A stretch of 64,000 nucleotides of DNA, from contig NZ_JOPJ01000006.1 in the NCBI RefSeq assembly GCF_002153655.1, positions 372,001 to 436,000 on the forward strand. The letters are read 5' to 3'. Source of the stretch: Acetobacter okinawensis (GTDB taxonomy: Bacteria; Pseudomonadota; Alphaproteobacteria; Acetobacterales; Acetobacteraceae). The position numbers were made by a program, and so were the translations under genes. Below, one piece after another: positions 52,136 to 64,000 of this stretch; position 1 is the stretch's first letter, and every line of letters starts with the position of its first letter. The notes beneath the pieces were generated by a model. It was not told where the DNA came from, searched no databases, and saw only the letters and a program-made list of their open reading frames with translations.

Positions 52136-54048
52136 TGTGCGCCTCCCCCAAATCCGGCGGCGGAGAGAGCTGCCTGAATGGCGGCATTGTTGATATGAGC
52201 GGGAACCCGTTTGCTGAGGTCCTGCACATAGCTGGCTGCCAGATCATCTCCGTAAGCCTGTGCCATATTGTTCTTCAGTTTTTGCAGAACATCAGCAGGT
52301 GCTGGTGGGGCGGGTATGAAAACTCTGGTGACAACGGCCACAAAAAACGTATCCGCATTTTCCGCCATAACGGCCTGCCCTGCCTTCATGCGCGGGAGGT
52401 AGCTCGCAATTTCTGGCGGCAGTGCTTTAGCAGGGTTGGCAAGGGAGAATGGAATATCCCGAACAATCTGCACACCGGGAACATTCTGCGGTGCGATGCT
52501 GCCTTTCTGGCGGGCGGCAAGGAACAGTGCAGTTGCCTGCTGGTCGGCAGCATGGTGGCGGGCATCCGCCTGCCATGCAGTGATGACATCAGCTTTGGCT
52601 TGCTCAAACGTGCGCGGAGTGGCCGGAGTAATGGAATCAACCACCACGGCGAACCAGCTATTGTCCGGCCCATCGATCAGTGTCGGGTTGTCGCCCGTAT
52701 TCTGGGTGAAAATCTGGTGGATAATGGCGTCACGCAGCTTGCCGGATGCTGGAATCGGGGCAGGCTGCTTGTCCGCCGTGTTGCCCTGTGCATCCAACGA
52801 CCCGGCAATGGCAGCTGCCCCAACGGTATCGGGGATGGCGTCCAGCCCTTTGCCTGCAATGGCATCCTGCAACTGACGGCGGCGCTCGGTGACAACAGAG
52901 GGCGCCATGGCTGCACGATACTGCTTGAGGATATCCTGCTTTGCATCAGCAAAGGATGTGCTGTGTGCGGGTAGAATTTTGGTTACGCGGAATACAGCCC
53001 AGCCCATTTCGGTTTTAACTGGCCCGATGACCTGCCCCTGAGGCGCCTGAAAAAGAGCCTGTTTGAGGATGTCCGAAGGAATTGTGGCCGGGCGTGCGCC
53101 GGGCATGTCCACTGATGCTGCGCCTTTGACAGCATTTTGCGCATTCTGCCAGTCGCCATTCTGCTTCCAAGAGTCGGCAATTTTGCGTGCATCGGCTTCA
53201 GTGGACGCTGTAATAAGCTGGATATCGCGGGTTTGTGGCACGTTGTAGCGGCTGCTCTGCTCATCATAAAAATGTTTGAGCTGCGCGTCATCCACAGCAA
53301 TGCTGTCAGCAACAGTCTGAGCGGAGAGCACAACAATACGGGCATGCCGGAGTTCGGGGGTGCCAAACTGCCATAGGTGGTTCTTATAATAGCGCTGCAA
53401 TGTTGCGTTGTCCGGTGTCGGCACGGTCGGCTGTGCCGCTACGGGAATGCTGATCAGGTCAACCAGTCGAGTGCGTGCGCCGTAATTGACCAGCGTATCC
53501 AGCAGAGTGGTGGATACGGAGGCTCCCTGCGCCATAGGCTGGAGCAACGCGCGTACGGTCAGGTCATCGCGGATCATGTCCAGTACCTGCTGTTCGCTCA
53601 GCCCCTGCGCACTCAGGCGCTGGTTAAAGACAGTTCTGTCAAACTGCCCTGTCGGTCCCTTGAAGTACGGGAGGGAGAACACTTCCTCCCGGATGGCGGA
53701 ATCGGGGACAATAATCTTGAGATTGCGCGCAGCTTCAAGCAGTTCGGCCTGTGCAATCAGGCGTTGCAGAATCTGGCGTGCCATCTGCCCCTGCATGACG
53801 GGGGACATGGCAGAGGGATCCTTGACCCCCATCTGCTGGGTGAGTGTGGGCATTTCCGAGCGCAGGGCCATGGCTAGATCGCGCGTGGGAATGCGGTGCT
53901 GGCCTACCCGCGCCACTACGTCGGTCTCCTCGCTCATGAAGCCAATAACGTCACCAATGCCCCAGCCGACAAAGGCCAGAAACACAACAATGGCAACAAC
54001 GCGGCCCAGCCACGATTCAACAAGTACTCGGCGCAGGTAGGAAATCAT
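52132..54048 (-). CDS. ppiD: Peptidyl-prolyl isomerase PpiD (SurA-like N terminus)
   Basis: A 638-residue membrane-anchored periplasmic foldase. One N-terminal helix (about 15-37) is followed by a SurA_N-type chaperone domain (about 40-200) and a parvulin-like domain around residues 250-370, where QVIGPVKTEMGWAVFRVTKI is the recognisable C-terminal strand-helix. The remaining 250 residues form a second chaperone-like region. It helps outer-membrane and secreted proteins fold. It leads the trpEGDC-moaC run and diverges from tpiA. Confidence 0.9.
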   Translation of the reverse strand: MISYLRRVLVESWLGRVVAIVVFLAFVGWGIGDVIGFMSEETDVVARVGQHRIPTRDLAMALRSEMPTLTQQMGVKDPSAMSPVMQGQMARQILQRLIAQAELLEAARNLKIIVPDSAIREEVFSLPYFKGPTGQFDRTVFNQRLSAQGLSEQQVLDMIRDDLTVRALLQPMAQGASVSTTLLDTLVNYGARTRLVDLISIPVAAQPTVPTPDNATLQRYYKNHLWQFGTPELRHARIVVLSAQTVADSIAVDDAQLKHFYDEQSSRYNVPQTRDIQLITASTEADARKIADSWKQNGDWQNAQNAVKGAASVDMPGARPATIPSDILKQALFQAPQGQVIGPVKTEMGWAVFRVTKILPAHSTSFADAKQDILKQYRAAMAPSVVTERRRQLQDAIAGKGLDAIPDTVGAAAIAGSLDAQGNTADKQPAPIPASGKLRDAIIHQIFTQNTGDNPTLIDGPDNSWFAVVVDSITPATPRTFEQAKADVITAWQADARHHAADQQATALFLAARQKGSIAPQNVPGVQIVRDIPFSLANPAKALPPEIASYLPRMKAGQAVMAENADTFFVAVVTRVFIPAPPAPADVLQKLKNNMAQAYGDDLAASYVQDLSKRVPAHINNAAIQAALSAAGFGGGAQ

Positions 54049-54282
54049 GACCCTATGGATCCACAGCTCATCATAAATGGGTTATGCTGGTTGCAGCACA
54101 TCTTGGGGCGGCACCATAAGCGGAGGTGTGCCGCTTGACCAGACTTAACCGTTGTGGGGCAGCAATAAGGTATTAACCCTCTCTTGCCCCATGGTGTGCG
54201 TATATGGTTTAGCCTGTTGCCAATCGCGCCATGGCAGGCACGACAGTGCAGTGCATGGCCGCACAGGATCGGGAGGAAGGGT

Positions 54283-55023
54283 ATGAGCAGACAGATTATT
54301 GTCGGCAATTGGAAAATGAATGGCACCCGCCAGGACACGCAGGTGCTGGTGCAGGCCCTTGTCGGTGGTTTGCCTGCATCCGCGCCGGATGTGGTCATTT
54401 GCCCACCCTTTACGCAACTGGCCCTTGTGGAGCCTGCTTTGGCTGCATCCCCCATTGGTCTGGGTGCGCAGGATTGTCACAAGGATGTATCCGGTGCGCA
54501 CACGGGCGATATTTCTCCCCTCATGCTGGCGGATATTGGGGTCTCGCACGTGATTCTCGGGCATTCGGAACGGCGTCAGGAGCATGGCGAGCTGGATGAA
54601 ACCGTGCGCGAAAAAGCCGTGGCGGCAACAAAAGCGGGCCTGACACCGATTGTCTGCATTGGCGAGACGGAAGAGCAGCGCGAAAGCGGAGAATATGAGG
54701 ATGTGCTCGGCTGGCAGATCAAGGGCTCGCTTCCCGATGGATTTGCCGGTATTGTGGCGTACGAACCCATCTGGGCCATAGGAACGGGGCTTGCCGCCAC
54801 GACCGACCAGATAGCTCAGACCATGTCTTTCTTGCGTGCGGAATTGGTCCGACAGTTTGGAGAGGCTGGAAAAGCTATCAAAATCCTGTATGGAGGGTCC
54901 GTAAACGCTGGTAACGCTGTTTCCGTTCTTTCCATTCCCGAGGTCGCGGGCGCACTGGTTGGCGGCGCGAGCCTTAAGGCGGATGCATTTCTTTCTATTG
55001 TCAACGCAGCCTCCGCTGCCTGA
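54283..55023 (+). CDS. tpiA: Triosephosphate isomerase
   Basis: A 246-residue TIM barrel of glycolysis. GNWKMNG holds the catalytic lysine (residue 11), HSERRQ the histidine (near residue 95) and AYEPIWAIGTG the glutamate (near residue 165), with YGGSVNAGN as phosphate site. GGGAGGAAGGGT just before the ATG is a very strong ribosome site and fixes the start, although the frame is open upstream. Confidence 0.97.
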   Translation: MSRQIIVGNWKMNGTRQDTQVLVQALVGGLPASAPDVVICPPFTQLALVEPALAASPIGLGAQDCHKDVSGAHTGDISPLMLADIGVSHVILGHSERRQEHGELDETVREKAVAATKAGLTPIVCIGETEEQRESGEYEDVLGWQIKGSLPDGFAGIVAYEPIWAIGTGLAATTDQIAQTMSFLRAELVRQFGEAGKAIKILYGGSVNAGNAVSVLSIPEVAGALVGGASLKADAFLSIVNAASAA

Positions 55024-55050
55024 CACTGCTGCTTTGATCTGGAACCCGAC

Positions 55051-55395
55051 ATGACGACAGCCCTGCTGATCCTGCATTTCTGTGTCACCATTGCTCTGAT
55101 TGGCGTTGTGCTGATCCAGCGGAGCGAGGGTGGCGGCCTTGGTATTGGTAACAGTCAGGGTATGGGGGCCTTCATGTCCGGTCGCGGGACAGCAAACCTG
55201 CTGACCCGCACAACTGCCGTGCTGGCAGGGCTGTTCATGCTGCTCTCGCTCCTGCTTGCCATGCTTTACAAAGGCGGCGTGACAGGTGCCGGGCATGATA
55301 TTCTGGCCCAACCCCCGGTCGAAACCGCACCCGTTGCGGCATCTGCCCCGCCTGCGGTGCAGACTCAGGCGCCTCCTGCGGCTTCCAAGCCCTGA
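55051..55395 (+). CDS. secG: Preprotein translocase subunit SecG
   Basis: A 114-residue membrane protein with two helices (about 3-25 and 52-72) joined by the conserved QRSEGGGLGIGNSQGMGAF loop. It stimulates SecYEG export. The Pro/Ala-rich tail is typical of alphaproteobacterial SecG. It follows tpiA by 27 bases, the common tpiA-secG-pyrG-kdsA order. Confidence 0.94.
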   Translation: MTTALLILHFCVTIALIGVVLIQRSEGGGLGIGNSQGMGAFMSGRGTANLLTRTTAVLAGLFMLLSLLLAMLYKGGVTGAGHDILAQPPVETAPVAASAPPAVQTQAPPAASKP

Positions 55396-55448
55396 AAAAT
55401 GCATTCGTTCTTCTCTGATACCGTTTTGGTGCACAGGGAAGACTATGA

Positions 55449-58006
<2,558 letters not shown>

Positions 58007-58040
58007 TCAGCTCGTTTTTAATGACGATGCGTCGCATATA

Positions 58041-58077
58041 AAAAAGACGCCATGGATATTTTCCATGGCGTCTTTTT
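58041..58077. terminator. Bidirectional terminator between kdsA and gyrB
   Basis: GACGCCATGGA and TCCATGGCGTC form an 11-bp perfect stem with a 5-base loop, extended by pairing A and T tracts: six A on the left and seven T on the right. It ends the tpiA-secG-pyrG-kdsA transcript and the convergent gyrB transcript. Confidence 0.94.
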
Positions 58078-58097
58078 TTGTCGGTATGATGTTGAAT

Positions 58098-60581
<2,484 letters not shown>

Positions 60582-60628
60582 TTATACTCTGCCCATGGCA
60601 TTGCGACCAGCGTGGAAGGCGCGTTTTG

Positions 60629-61816
60629 TCAGCAGATCGACAAAAAAGACCCCTGTCGGATGCTGGCAAACTGGGCATGACCCTGCAATGGCGCAAATGG
60701 GGCGGAATCCGTGCCTGTTATCAGCACCGTGCTTTGAAAATTTTGCAGAATTTTTTGCAAGGATATCCGACGTTGCTCGTCCAGATGCACAAGGGGTTCA
60801 TCAAGCAACAGCAGGGGGGCTGTTCCCCTGTGATCCCGGACCAGTCGGGCGTGCGCCAGAATAAGCCCGATGAGCAAAGACTTCTGCTGGCCGGTGCTGG
60901 CCAGTGCTGCGGGGAGTTTTTTTTTCAGGTCCATGAGTTGGAAGTCTGTTTTGTGCACCCCAAGACCTGAGCGACCTTTCTCCCGGTCTACCGTGCGTGT
61001 GGCAAAAAGTTTTTCCTTAAGCCAGTCTTCCACATGTAGCGCAGGTGCTGCGTCCAGTCGGTCTGCTATTGCACAGTCCAGCTTAATCTGTACGGCGGGA
61101 AAAGCATCCATATCCTGCTGGGCGTACAGGTTGATCTGGCGCACAGTCTCATTCCGGGCCGCGGCAACGGACACGCCATGGCGGGCCATGGCACCTTCCA
61201 GCCCGGAGAGCCACACCTGCTCGTTGGCACGTGTTTGCAACAGGCGGTTTCTTTGTGTCATGGCGCGGTCATAGGCCGCCAGTTCGCGGGCATGGTGGGG
61301 ATAGGCGGCCATAACCAGCCGGTCCAGAAAACGGCGTCGGCCAGAGGTGCTCTCGCTGAACAGCCGGTCCATCTGAGGGGTCAGCCAGACGGCTGCGAGG
61401 GGATTTTCCCAAGTGTTCTGGTTACGAAGTGGTCTGCCGTTTAACAGAAAAATCCGCCGTGGCGTTTCTGTGCCGGGTTGTAGGCCGGTGCCAAGGTCAA
61501 TGGGATGGCCATCTACCAGAATATGGGAGGCAACACCCCAATGTGCGCTGCCGTTCTGACCAAAATGGCTTAGGGGAGCGCCGCGTAGCCCACGGCCGGG
61601 GGTCAGGAGAGAGACAGCTTCGAGCAGATTGGTTTTGCCGCTGCCATTCTCGCCAGTCAGCACAACAATGGGTGCTTGTGGACTGAGGGTAAGCTGGTCG
61701 TAATTACGGAAGCGGCAAAGAGAGAGCCGGCTGAGTTGCAGCTTTGTGGAAGGCAGCCCCTCCCTGCTGGTGAACAGGTGTGGGGCTGCGTGATGGTGTG
61801 ACGCGGATGTTGTCAC
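60629..61816 (-). CDS. recF: DNA replication and repair protein RecF
   Basis: A 395-residue SMC-like ATPase that loads RecA at gaps. The N-terminal LSRLSLCRFRNYDQL leads into Walker A GENGSGKTNLLEA near residue 55. The signature region is STGQQKSLLIGLILA near residue 310, and Walker B is PLLLLDEPLVHLD near residue 336. The start is GTG, overlapping the dnaN stop as GTGA. The histidine-rich beginning (ASHHHAAPH) is unusual but short. Confidence 0.95.
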   Translation of the reverse strand: MTTSASHHHAAPHLFTSREGLPSTKLQLSRLSLCRFRNYDQLTLSPQAPIVVLTGENGSGKTNLLEAVSLLTPGRGLRGAPLSHFGQNGSAHWGVASHILVDGHPIDLGTGLQPGTETPRRIFLLNGRPLRNQNTWENPLAAVWLTPQMDRLFSESTSGRRRFLDRLVMAAYPHHARELAAYDRAMTQRNRLLQTRANEQVWLSGLEGAMARHGVSVAAARNETVRQINLYAQQDMDAFPAVQIKLDCAIADRLDAAPALHVEDWLKEKLFATRTVDREKGRSGLGVHKTDFQLMDLKKKLPAALASTGQQKSLLIGLILAHARLVRDHRGTAPLLLLDEPLVHLDEQRRISLQKILQNFQSTVLITGTDSAPFAPLQGHAQFASIRQGSFLSIC

Positions 61817-62937
61817 ACCCGCATCGGCATCAGGACATAGAGAGCGGATGGGCTATCCACATCGCGGACGATGGTGGGGGATGCACTGTCCGCAAAACAG
61901 AACTCGACTTCTTTTTCCACCTGATCGGTAATGTCGTTCAGGTAGCGGGCCTGAAAACCGATTTCGAGCGCTTCGGAATCATAGGAAATGCGGTTGTCAT
62001 CCAGCTCTTCCTTGGCTGTTCCCTGCTCGGCACTGCTGGCGGAGAGGGTGAGCAAGCCGGGTTCCAGCATCAGTTTGACCGGGCGTGAGCGCTCCTGACT
62101 AATGGCCGCCACACGCGCTACGGCATCGGAAAAATCTTTTTTTCCTACGCGCAGAATGCGGGTGTTGTTGCGGGGGATAACGCGTTCATATTCAGGAAAC
62201 GTGCCATCAATCAGCTTGGATGTCAGCGTGATCGGGCCAACCGTGAACTGAATCCGTGTTTCGGAAAGAGCAACGGAGATTTCTTCTGGCGCTTCGTCTA
62301 TCAGCTTGCGCAGTTCTGCCACCGTTTTGCGCGGAATGATAACGCCCGGCATACCGGCAGCACCTGCCGGCATTTCTGCCTCCACCCGCGCCAGACGATG
62401 ACCATCGGTTGCTACTGCGCGCAGGAGCGGTTTGCCGTCGATGTCCGCAGCATGCAGGTAGATACCGTTCAGGTAGTACCGGGTTTCTTCCGTGGAAATG
62501 GCAAAACGTGTCCGGTCGATCAGTGAGCGCAGGATGGTGCCATTCAGGTGGAAACGATGCGGGAAGTCCCCTGCCCCCATGGACGGAAAGTCATCCACAC
62601 TCAGCACGTTCAGATGCGTTGCATAACGGCCTGCGCGCAGGTGGAGTTGGCCATCGCTGTCTGTCTGGTCAAGCTCCACTTCAACGCCATCTGGCAGCTT
62701 ACGCACGATTTCGTACAGTACAGAAGCAGGTGCAGTGGTCGCCCCTTCCCGCGTGATGGTGGCGGGAACGGTCTCAACGACCTCGATTTCCATGTCCGTG
62801 GCCTTCAGGCAAAGTTGCCCGTTTGTGGCCTGCATGAGCACGTTGGCGAGAATGGGAATGGTATTGCGTTTTTCCGCCACGCTCTGGATATGAGCCAACG
62901 CCTTGAGCAGCGTTGCGCGCTCTGCCGAAAATTTCAT
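61813..62937 (-). CDS. dnaN: DNA polymerase III beta subunit (sliding clamp)
   Basis: A 374-residue clamp with three repeated domains. MKFSAERATLLKALAHIQSV at the start and the C-terminal ALYVLMPMRV (the hydrophobic pocket end) are diagnostic. An upstream ATG at 62961 is in frame, but the ATG at 62937 has AGAGGG upstream and matches the family. It lies 118 bases below dnaA. Confidence 0.97.
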   Translation of the reverse strand: MKFSAERATLLKALAHIQSVAEKRNTIPILANVLMQATNGQLCLKATDMEIEVVETVPATITREGATTAPASVLYEIVRKLPDGVEVELDQTDSDGQLHLRAGRYATHLNVLSVDDFPSMGAGDFPHRFHLNGTILRSLIDRTRFAISTEETRYYLNGIYLHAADIDGKPLLRAVATDGHRLARVEAEMPAGAAGMPGVIIPRKTVAELRKLIDEAPEEISVALSETRIQFTVGPITLTSKLIDGTFPEYERVIPRNNTRILRVGKKDFSDAVARVAAISQERSRPVKLMLEPGLLTLSASSAEQGTAKEELDDNRISYDSEALEIGFQARYLNDITDQVEKEVEFCFADSASPTIVRDVDSPSALYVLMPMRV

Positions 62938-63055
62938 TGATCCCTCTTTCCTGCACAGCAAATTCCATACTCCTGAGTGGAGCAGGAACCCGGCTTGTCC
63001 GTTGTAAAACTAACAGGCCGCGTTGATCCGTCAATCCTTTTGAATAGCTGGCTTT

Positions 63056-64000
63056 TTAGCTCTCCAGCATGCGGCGCATCAGTTCCACATCTTCGGCAAA
63101 AGCTGCGTCACGCTCCATCAGTTCCGTTACGCGGTTGACTGCATGCATGACTGTTGTGTGGTCACGGTTGCCAAACTTGCGGCCGATTTCGGGTAGGGAG
63201 CGGCTGGTGAGCTGCTTGGCCAGATACATAGCTACCTGCCGGGGACGGGCTACATTGCGGGCGCGGCGGGCAGAGGACATGTCAGTCAGGCGGATATTCC
63301 AGTGTTCCGCGACTTTTTTCTGGATTTCCTCAATGGTGACGCGCCGGTCATGGGCCTTGAGAATGTCGTGCAGTACATCCTGCGTGGCTTCCAGCGTGAC
63401 CGGGCGGCCAAAAAGGTTGGCGTGAGCAATCAGTCGGTTCAGGGCGCCTTCAAGCTCACGCACGTTGGATGTGATCTTGTGCGCTAGAAATTCCAGAACC
63501 TTTGCGGGCACCACAACTCCGGAGGCAGCAGCCTTGGCCTCCAGAATGGAAATGCGCAGCTCAAAAGTCGTGGCATGAATATCGGCGACCATACCACACC
63601 CCAGACGGGTACGGAGCCTGTCCTCCAGCCCTGAAAGGTCAGATGGAGATTTATCGGCCGAGACTACGATCTGGCGGCCCGCATCCACCAGCGCGTTAAA
63701 TGTGTGGAAGAATTCTTCCTGCGTATTGTCCTTGCCGATCAGGAATTGCAGGTCGTCAATCATGAGAACATCGACCGAGCGGAGCTGTTCCTTGAACTCG
63801 ATGGTGGACTGGGAGCGGATGGCGGCAATAAAGCGGTACATGAATTTTTCGGCAGACATATAAGCTACCGAGACGTTGCCACTCCTCACCAGTTCCGCGC
63901 CTATGGCGTGCATGAGGTGCGTTTTACCCAAGCCAACGCCACCATACAGGAAAAGCGGGTTAAAGCCGACGCTGGAGGGTTTTTCCGCCACGCGGCGGGC
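63056..64000 (-). CDS. dnaA: Chromosomal replication initiator DnaA, 5' part beyond window
   Basis: About 314 C-terminal residues of DnaA. The frame is open to the window edge, and a GTG at 63991 is internal. The AAA+ domain shows Walker [14 protein letters not shown], Walker [11 protein letters not shown] and the sensor region [12 protein letters not shown]. Domain IV carries the DnaA-box binding signature [19 protein letters not shown]. Domains I and II and the very start of III are missing. The dnaA-dnaN-recF-gyrB order marks this end as origin-proximal. Confidence 0.97.
   Translation of the reverse strand, partial: ARRVAEKPSSVGFNPLFLYGGVGLGKTHLMHAIGAELVRSGNVSVAYMSAEKFMYRFIAAIRSQSTIEFKEQLRSVDVLMIDDLQFLIGKDNTQEEFFHTFNALVDAGRQIVVSADKSPSDLSGLEDRLRTRLGCGMVADIHATTFELRISILEAKAAASGVVVPAKVLEFLAHKITSNVRELEGALNRLIAHANLFGRPVTLEATQDVLHDILKAHDRRVTIEEIQKKVAEHWNIRLTDMSSARRARNVARPRQVAMYLAKQLTSRSLPEIGRKFGNRDHTTVMHAVNRVTELMERDAAFAEDVELMRRMLES

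Noticed and set aside
54145-55434. 429-codon minus-strand frame across tpiA and secG
   Set aside because: It is antisense to two clear genes, and the translation is Cys/His/Gln-rich noise typical of reverse frames in GC-rich DNA.

Overview
The window is a 64 kb stretch of ordinary bacterial chromosome. It ends inside dnaA and reads like a position close to the replication origin. Gene content, gene order (dnaA-dnaN-recF-gyrB, purC-purS-purQ-purL-bolA-grxD, trpEGDC-moaC, pdhA-pdhB-pdhC-lpd-lipA), the lipoyl-tagged E1 beta subunit of pyruvate dehydrogenase and the moderately GC-rich codon use point to an alphaproteobacterium, most likely an acetic acid bacterium (Acetobacteraceae, Acetobacter-like). 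The genus is an inference; no 16S gene is present. No rRNA, tRNA, insertion sequence, prophage or CRISPR array was seen.

Layout. 1-5.0 kb: the 3' part of a siroheme sulfite/nitrite reductase with a DUF934 partner, then lipid A genes kdtA-lpxK-lpxL. 5.1-6.9 kb: an inositol-phosphatase-family enzyme and a secreted SYLF protein with a strong terminator. 6.9-11.5 kb (minus): fatty acid genes fabD-fabG-acpP-fabF with mltG. 11.6-14.7 kb (minus): an unusual trio of OpuAC-like protein, methyltransferase and YdcF protein, plus an orphan gene. 14.7-16.3 kb: a long leader with a small upstream ORF and a double cold-shock-domain protein. 16.3-19.4 kb (minus): kdsB-pheA-dapA-smpB. 19.4-23.7 kb (plus): cytochrome c, hisN, serA, comM. 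23.7-29.6 kb: sulfur enzymes metC and sseA, an AI-2E transporter with an EEP hydrolase, cardiolipin synthase and YraN. 29.6-36.5 kb (minus): purB, then purC-purS-(Rap1a-like)-purQ-purL-bolA-grxD and a small His-rich secreted protein behind a striking repeat-containing promoter. 36.6-40.3 kb (plus): TerC protein, lytic transglycosylase, pgpA, pncC. 40.3-47.3 kb (minus): pyruvate dehydrogenase and lipoate genes. 47.5-54.0 kb (minus): ppiD-trpE-trpG-trpD-trpC-moaC. 54.3-58.0 kb (plus): tpiA-secG-pyrG-kdsA. 58.1-64.0 kb (minus): gyrB, recF, dnaN, dnaA.

Much of the window serves envelope building (KDO synthesis by kdsA and kdsB, its transfer by kdtA, lipid A by lpxK and lpxL, fatty acids by fab genes, phospholipids by cls and pgpA, murein by mltG and the Slt homologue), together with purine, tryptophan, phenylalanine, lysine, serine and histidine synthesis. 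Genes are tightly packed, with many ATGA, TGATG, TAATG and GTGA overlaps that suggest translational coupling.

No large unknown defence or mobile system is visible. The most unusual items are small: (a) a His-rich exported protein whose promoter is overlaid by three copies of a 12-bp motif; (b) a 38-codon leader ORF with a strong ribosome site ending in a TTGA overlap with the double cold-shock gene, with a 9-bp hairpin inside; (c) a perfect 8-bp dyad over the -35 of a TerC-family gene; (d) a Rap1a/Tai-like exported protein locked into the purine operon by overlaps on both sides; (e) a signal-less OpuAC-like protein next to a two-part methyltransferase.
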